A stretch of DNA of 64,000 nt. Source: Pseudomonas cichorii (GTDB taxonomy: Bacteria; Pseudomonadota; Gammaproteobacteria; Pseudomonadales; Pseudomonadaceae). Shown in pieces: positions 59,758 to 64,000 of the stretch. The position numbers were made by a program, and so were the translations under genes. The notes under the pieces are model-generated. The model saw only the letters and a list, made by a program, of their open reading frames with translations. It ran no database searches and was not told the origin of the DNA. Each line of letters opens with the position of its first letter. Within the stretch, counting starts at the first letter, position 1. The DNA is taken from NCBI RefSeq assembly GCF_018343775.1, contig NZ_CP074349.1, positions 3,710,001 through 3,774,000 on the forward strand, in the 5' to 3' direction.

Positions 59758-59851
59758 CGCAACACTCCTACGGGGATCTGTTCAGGGATTCAGTGAGTGC
59801 TACTTTGCCGCTGCGGACAGTCGGCGCCATCGGCCAATCGGGGCTATTTGT

Positions 59852-59869
59852 CTATGCCGTTCGGCATAT
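59852..59869. promoter_or_regulatory. Inverted repeat upstream of SnoaL-like gene 1
   Basis: CTATGCC-GTTC-GGCATAT, 95 bases before the ATG. An equivalent dyad lies 96 bases before the second copy. It is a possible operator, for example for the neighbouring NarL-type regulator. Confidence 0.5.
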
Positions 59870-59913
59870 GACGTGCCCGTTTGCATGAAAAAACCACTTT
59901 CACAAACGCAAAA

Positions 59914-59947
59914 AAGCACATCCGGGGCAAAGGCCCCGGATGTGCTT
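59914..59947. terminator. Terminator of SnoaL-like gene 2
   Basis: Perfect 15-base stem (59914-59928, 59933-59947) with loop AAAG, flanked by an A-run that becomes the T-run on the minus strand. Duplicate of the terminator at 59181. Confidence 0.88.
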
Positions 59948-59967
59948 CAAACACCAGACGTCCTGAA

Positions 59968-60489
59968 TCAGCGGCTGACCTGATACTCAGGCTGCACTTC
60001 CGGCATGGCCGAAGAGTGGTGGTTGAGGATCTTCCACTGCCCGCCTACACGCTCGTACAGGAAGGTATAACGCGCCTGCACCTTGCTCTTCTTGCCATCG
60101 GCAGCGGTCAGGGTGAAGGTGTAGACACCGCTGTCCACAGCTGCATCTTTACCCAGACGGCGGATTTCACGGTAGTTGATCTCACCGACCGGCTTGAGGG
60201 CCAGGAAGTGATCGAAATAGTCCTTTATCTCTGCCGGAGTGGCGCGCACCTTGTTGGAAACTGTCGGTTGCAGTACGGCATTCGGCGCGTACAGGCTGAC
60301 CACGGTCTGTGGGTTGCCGGTTTTCAGTGCGTTGTTCCAACGGTCAAACAAACCCGAGATTTCCTGGTCTTTCACGTTGGACGGCTGCTCGGCCACCATA
60401 CGATAGGTATAAGGAGCAGTGTCTGCTGCGTGGACCAGCGGAGCACTCAAAGCAAAAAGCATGACCAGGGCGGTTTGTTTCAGTTTCAT
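59968..60489 (-). CDS. Exported SnoaL-like / DUF4440-type protein, copy 2
   Basis: Paralogue of 173 residues of the gene at 59236, with the same signal peptide and fold. Differences are clustered at a few places (KQ for KK near the start, NAVL for NAIL, AEIK for AEIT, RLGKDAAV for RLSPDAAM, VGGQ for VDGQ). ATG at 60489 (MKLKQTA) is chosen because AGGAG precedes it; the frame is open to 60510. Each copy keeps its own leader, upstream dyad and terminator, so each is a separate transcription unit. No pyoverdine role is known to me. Confidence 0.8.
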   Translation of the reverse strand: MKLKQTALVMLFALSAPLVHAADTAPYTYRMVAEQPSNVKDQEISGLFDRWNNALKTGNPQTVVSLYAPNAVLQPTVSNKVRATPAEIKDYFDHFLALKPVGEINYREIRRLGKDAAVDSGVYTFTLTAADGKKSKVQARYTFLYERVGGQWKILNHHSSAMPEVQPEYQVSR

Positions 60490-60584
60490 CGCAACACTCC
60501 TACAGGGCATCTGTTCAGGGATTCAGTGAGTGCTACTTTGCCGTTGCGAACCGCTTTCTCCATCGGCCAACCGGGGTTATTTTT

Positions 60585-60604
60585 CTATGCCAACCGGCAG
60601 ATAG
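60585..60604. promoter_or_regulatory. Inverted repeat upstream of SnoaL-like gene 2
   Basis: CTATGCC-AACC-GGCA-G-ATAG, imperfect on the right arm, 96 bases before the ATG. It corresponds to the dyad at 59852. Confidence 0.48.
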
Positions 60605-60643
60605 GCACCCCGCGCCATCACAGGTTTTAATGGCATCATGTTG

Positions 60644-60657
60644 TGCCCGCGCGGGCA
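60644..60657. promoter_or_regulatory. Perfect 14-base palindrome before the sensor kinase gene
   Basis: TGCCCGC directly joined to GCGGGCA, 28 bases before the kinase ATG. It could be a regulator site or a small hairpin in the leader. Confidence 0.35.
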
Positions 60658-60684
60658 TGAACCCACGCCTGGAGTACGACACAG

Positions 60685-61869
60685 ATGCAAAGCCCTCCAC
60701 ATGATCCAGCAAGTGCCCTGGCGATTCGCACACAATATCGCCAGTCACAAAGCCGTGCCGCACGCCTTCGCCTGCTGGTAGATACCGGACAGGAACTGAC
60801 CCAGTTGCCTCCCGAAGCCATGCGCCAGCGCGTTTTGCAGCGAGCCTGTGCTTTCGTCGCCATGGACCACGGCCTGCTACTGGAATGGGGAAGCGACAAT
60901 GTGGTGCGCACCACGGCCCTGCATGGCAGTGAAGAACGCCTGCGCAGCCTGGAAATCGTCGCCGACACTCTGGCCATCGGGCCGCAATGGCTGGAACGCG
61001 ACCATGCCACGCTGCCCAATGTACTGACGCTGCCCCTGCGCGGGGCCGACGATGGCTCCTTTGGTACGCTGGTACTGGCCAACAGCGTGAATATCAGCGC
61101 CCCCGACAGCGAAGACATCGAGTCCCTGCAATTGCTCGCCACCCTGCTGGCGGCGCATCTGGAGAACAATCGCCTGCTCGAAGCACTGGTGGCGCGTGAG
61201 CGGACCATGTCCGAACTGGTCAATCAGTTGTTCACCGCCCAGGAAGACGAACGCAAGCGCATGGCCTATGACCTGCATGACGGGCTGGCACAGACCCTCG
61301 CCGGCCTGCATCAACGCCTGCAGGGTTTTGCCGGTCGCTGCCCCGAACTGCCAGAGCCGCTGGATAACGACCTGCGGGCAATCCTGACCCTGGCCCAGCA
61401 CTGCGTCGGGGAAGGCCGGCAATTGATCAGCGGCCTGAGGCCAAGCGTTCTTGACGACTTCGGCCTGCTGCAAGCCGTCGACAAGGACGCCGACCGTCTA
61501 CGCGAAGCCGGTATTAACGTACACTGGCGCTCACGCTCCATGACCCGCCTGCCCAGCCACCTGGAAATCGCCCTGTTTCGCATTGCCCAGGAAGGCATCA
61601 ACAACATTCTCAAGCATGCCAATGCCGACAACGTGCAACTGGCGCTCGAGCTGCATGAAACCACTGCCTCGTTGCTGATCGAAGACAACGGCTGTGGCTT
61701 CATCATTGACCAGCAATCAAGGAACAACGGCGTCCAGAAGCTTGGACTGGTGGCAATGCAGGAGCGAGCCAGCCTTCTGGGTGGCCGACTGGTTTTTGTC
61801 AGCAGCCCGGAATCCGGCACACGGATACGCGCGACCGTCCCTCTCAACACAGACAAGGCAACACTATGA
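60685..61869 (+). CDS. Soluble sensor histidine kinase (GAF, HisKA_3, HATPase)
   Basis: Kinase of 394 residues without membrane segments. A GAF-like domain (about 20-165) is followed by a short coiled region and HisKA_3 with the phospho-acceptor His198 in YDLHDGLAQTL. The ATPase domain (285-390) has an N-box FRIAQEGINNILKHA and a G-box IEDNGCGF. This is the NarX/DegS-type kinase class that pairs with NarL-type regulators. Its TGA overlaps the regulator ATG (ATGA), making an obvious pair. The GAF ligand is unknown. It is divergent from the SnoaL-like genes. Confidence 0.92.
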   Translation: MQSPPHDPASALAIRTQYRQSQSRAARLRLLVDTGQELTQLPPEAMRQRVLQRACAFVAMDHGLLLEWGSDNVVRTTALHGSEERLRSLEIVADTLAIGPQWLERDHATLPNVLTLPLRGADDGSFGTLVLANSVNISAPDSEDIESLQLLATLLAAHLENNRLLEALVARERTMSELVNQLFTAQEDERKRMAYDLHDGLAQTLAGLHQRLQGFAGRCPELPEPLDNDLRAILTLAQHCVGEGRQLISGLRPSVLDDFGLLQAVDKDADRLREAGINVHWRSRSMTRLPSHLEIALFRIAQEGINNILKHANADNVQLALELHETTASLLIEDNGCGFIIDQQSRNNGVQKLGLVAMQERASLLGGRLVFVSSPESGTRIRATVPLNTDKATL

Positions 61870-62534
61870 CGAATACCTTGCGACTGGTCCTGGCAGACGA
61901 CCATGAAGTGACCCGGACAGGATTCGTATCGCTCCTGGCTGGCCACCCGGAATTCGAGGTGATCGGTCAGGCTTCCGACGGCCAGCAGGCCATCGAATTG
62001 TGCGAGCAGATGCAGCCGGATATCGCGATCCTCGATATCCGCATGCCGGTCCTGAACGGCCTGGGTGCCGCGCGTATCCTCCAGCAGCGCATGCCCCAGC
62101 TCAAAGTGGTGATGTTCACCATGGACGACAGCACCGATCACCTGGAAGCCGCCATCAGTGCCGGTGCAGTGGGTTACCTGCTCAAGGACGCCAGCCGTGA
62201 CGAAGTGATTGCCAGCCTGCAACGTGTCGCCCGAGGAGAAGAAGCCCTCAACAGCGCCGTCAGCGCCCGTCTGCTGCGGCGCATGACCGAACGCAACAGC
62301 AGCCGAGCCATCACCACCGAAGCCCTGACGCCCCGTGAGCGCCAGGTACTCGGGCTGGTGGCCAGCGGCTTCAGCAACCGTGAGATCGGCGAGAAACTCG
62401 GTATTACCGCTGGCACCGCCAAGGCACATGTGGAGAAAGTCATTGCCAAGCTCGGGGCCGCCGACCGGACCCAGGCGGCGGTGCGCGGCGTGGCTCTGGG
62501 CCTGGTAAGTCAGTCTACAGGCGACTGGAGGTAA
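61866..62534 (+). CDS. NarL/LuxR-type response regulator
   Basis: Regulator of 222 residues. The receiver domain (1-120) has the acidic pair Asp11/Asp12, phospho-acceptor Asp57 (AILDIRMPVLNG) and conserved Lys107 (GYLLKDAS). The LuxR helix-turn-helix (about 150-210) has LTPRERQVLGLVASGFSNREIGEKLG. It should be phosphorylated by the preceding kinase and bind promoters as a dimer; the dyads at 59852 and 60585 are candidate targets. The TAA at 62532 is two bases before the TTG start of the next gene, so the three genes probably form one operon. Confidence 0.93.
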   Translation: MTNTLRLVLADDHEVTRTGFVSLLAGHPEFEVIGQASDGQQAIELCEQMQPDIAILDIRMPVLNGLGAARILQQRMPQLKVVMFTMDDSTDHLEAAISAGAVGYLLKDASRDEVIASLQRVARGEEALNSAVSARLLRRMTERNSSRAITTEALTPRERQVLGLVASGFSNREIGEKLGITAGTAKAHVEKVIAKLGAADRTQAAVRGVALGLVSQSTGDWR

Positions 62535-62536
62535 CC

Positions 62537-64000
62537 TTGCGCAACCTCAAACCCTGGGAAGACCTGTCGCTACGCGGCAAGGCACTGGTGGCGACTTCAT
62601 TGCCCCTGGTCATGCTGATGTTTTCTCTGACATTCATCTATATCGCTGAACGCCAGACCACCCAGGCCGAAGAGGATGTACGCAGGGCGCTGCTGGTTCG
62701 CGGCGATATCCAGAGCGTTCACACCCAGCTCGCCGAAGCCGCTGCCAGCGTGCGCGGCTACCTGCAGACCCGTCAGGAAGACTTCCTGCCGGGCTATCTG
62801 AACGCCCAGACCCAGATCGGAGCCGCGCTGGACCGACTTCACACCAACGTGCGCGACGAACAGATGCGCGAACACCTCAAGGCCATTACGCTGCTGATCG
62901 AAAACAAGGTCGACGGCCTTGAAATGCTGCACAGCCTGAATCAGGAAGGAAAAGTCACGATTGCGGCCATCCTCATGGAGAACAAATTCATTCTCGATGA
63001 ACTGCGCAGCCACCTGAATACCATGCGCGAGCGTGAAGACGCCGTACTGGCGGAGCGCACGGCAGTCGCTTCCGAAAACCGGGAACGCTTGTTCTGGGCA
63101 ACGATTCTGGCCGCAGGCTCAGGCCTGCTGGGCGCCCTCCTGGCCATTTGGATACTGTGCAAAGGCATCGTGGCCCGGGTGCAACAGGTCCAAGGCAATG
63201 CACAGCGTCTGGTACAAGGCCATCCACTGCTGCCCCAGCCGCCGGAAAACGATGAAGTCGGTCAATTGGGCACTCGCCTGATGGAAGCCAGCCAATTGCT
63301 CGCCAAACGTGAACAGGCCCTGCGCGAAAACGAAGAGCACCTGCAACTGCTCACCGAGGGCGCCAAGGAATACGGGATCTTCGCTCTGGATACCAAGGGC
63401 AATGTCATCACCTGGAACACCGGGGCCGAACGCATCAAGGGCTACAGCGAGCAGGAAATCCTCGGCCAGCATTTCTCGTTGTTCTATCCGCCCGAAGAAT
63501 GTCCGCGGCATCCTGATATGGCTCTTAGCGAGGCCACCCTCAAGGGTCACTACACGGAAGAAGGCTGGCGCTGCCGCAAGGATGGCAGCCGCTTCCTGGC
63601 CAGCGTGGTCATCACGGCCCAGTACGACAGCAGCAATGCCCTGCGAGGTTTCTCGAAGATCACCCGGGACATCACTGACCGCCGTGCGGCAGAAATGGCC
63701 TTGGGCACGGCCCGTGAAGAAGTGGAACGCGCCAGCCGTGCCAAAAGCGAGTTTCTTTCCCGCATGAAAGTGATGGTTTTCAACACCGACGACGACACCG
63801 ACCACATGGACGCCGCCATCAGTGCCGGAGCGGTCGGTTATCTGCCCAGGGAAGCCTGCCGCGACGAAGTACTCGCCGGCCTGCAACCTGTGGCTTCTGG
63901 TGCCAAAACCCTCAGTAATGCACCGCTGCCTCGTCTGCCCGAAAGCAACAGCCAGCGCACCCTGATGACCGAAGCCCTGACGCCCCGTGAATGCCAGGTT
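62537..64000 (+). CDS. Chimeric membrane sensor: CHASE3-HAMP-PAS fused to receiver end and LuxR region (3' end outside window)
   Basis: The TTG start at 62537 has a perfect GGAGGT four bases upstream; the frame stays open for 488 codons to the window edge. Order: membrane segment (about 20-42), CHASE3-like periplasmic helices (45-185), second membrane segment (190-213), HAMP-like linker, PAS domain (275-390), coiled linker. At residues 405-410 the sequence reads KSEFLSRM, the usual entry to a HisKA H-box (SHELRTP). Instead it switches at 411 to KVMVF, and from there follows the distal half of the upstream NarL-type regulator (AISAGAVGYL, then EALTPRECQV). The kinase core and phospho-acceptor half of a receiver are therefore absent. 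It may be a decayed fusion or a one-protein membrane transcription factor; the missing C-terminus decides. Confidence 0.8.
   Translation, partial: MRNLKPWEDLSLRGKALVATSLPLVMLMFSLTFIYIAERQTTQAEEDVRRALLVRGDIQSVHTQLAEAAASVRGYLQTRQEDFLPGYLNAQTQIGAALDRLHTNVRDEQMREHLKAITLLIENKVDGLEMLHSLNQEGKVTIAAILMENKFILDELRSHLNTMREREDAVLAERTAVASENRERLFWATILAAGSGLLGALLAIWILCKGIVARVQQVQGNAQRLVQGHPLLPQPPENDEVGQLGTRLMEASQLLAKREQALRENEEHLQLLTEGAKEYGIFALDTKGNVITWNTGAERIKGYSEQEILGQHFSLFYPPEECPRHPDMALSEATLKGHYTEEGWRCRKDGSRFLASVVITAQYDSSNALRGFSKITRDITDRRAAEMALGTAREEVERASRAKSEFLSRMKVMVFNTDDDTDHMDAAISAGAVGYLPREACRDEVLAGLQPVASGAKTLSNAPLPRLPESNSQRTLMTEALTPRECQV

Larger units (their letters stand above)
59181..59815 (-). repeat. 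Tandem duplication unit 1 (terminator, SnoaL-like gene, 5' leader)
   Basis: This unit matches 59913-60547 at a constant offset of 732, including terminator hairpin, coding sequence and about 55 bases before the start codon. Similarity continues in patches to the upstream dyad. Confidence 0.88.

Overview
The window is a Pseudomonas chromosome segment carrying most of a pyoverdine (fluorescent siderophore) locus. Module count, adenylation codes and epimerase placement match the dihydroxyaspartyl pyoverdines of the P. syringae / P. cichorii group. All seven side-chain adenylation pockets can be read: Lys, Asp(+E), Thr, Thr, Gly, Asp(+E), Ser. With one stand-alone SyrP-like hydroxylase, this predicts chromophore-Lys-D-OHAsp-Thr-Thr-Gly-D-OHAsp-Ser. 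Gly replaces the fifth-position Ser of the P. syringae compound. From memory, this is the difference reported for P. cichorii, so a P. cichorii-related strain is the best guess.

Layout. 1-460: 3' end of a TonB-dependent receptor (FpvA type), convergent with the NRPS genes. 524-26847 (minus): four tightly packed or overlapping side-chain synthetase genes, transcribed Lys -> Asp-Thr -> Thr-Gly -> Asp-Ser-TE. 27214-34980 (plus): a type VI secretion cassette inside the locus (VgrG, a 1079-residue VasX/BTH_I2691-like toxin, two tandem mosaic membrane immunity-like proteins), each gene overlapping the next by ATGA. 34994-35977 (minus): SyrP-like aspartyl beta-hydroxylase. 36284-42481 (plus): fpvGHJKCDEF, for periplasmic iron release from ferripyoverdine. 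42557-58369 (minus): MbtH-like protein, pvdH (Dab aminotransferase), pvdL (chromophore synthetase), pvdG (thioesterase) and a 21-codon leader ORF coupled to pvdG. 58628-59158 (plus): pvdS, the iron-starvation sigma factor, under a Fur-box promoter. 59236-60489 (minus): two nearly identical exported SnoaL-like proteins. 60685-64000 (plus): a HisKA_3 sensor kinase, a NarL-type regulator, and a membrane CHASE3-HAMP-PAS sensor that is truncated before its kinase H-box and fused in frame to the distal half of a NarL-type regulator. This last gene runs off the window.

Regulation. The promoters fit the Fur -> PvdS -> pvd cascade. A Fur-box promoter lies before pvdS. PvdS-type boxes (TAAAT or TAATT, 15-16 bases, CGT) lie 46-61 bases before the first start codons of the Lys synthetase, the hydroxylase, the MbtH-like gene and the pvdG-pvdL unit. 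A candidate Fur box precedes fpvG.

Most notable: the T6SS toxin/immunity cassette embedded in the siderophore locus; the Gly-type pyoverdine prediction; near-identical DNA blocks shared by the two Thr modules and by the two Asp-epimerisation modules; the pvdG leader peptide; paired dyads upstream of the duplicated SnoaL genes; and the chimeric sensor-regulator at the right edge. No tRNA, rRNA, CRISPR array or insertion sequence was seen.
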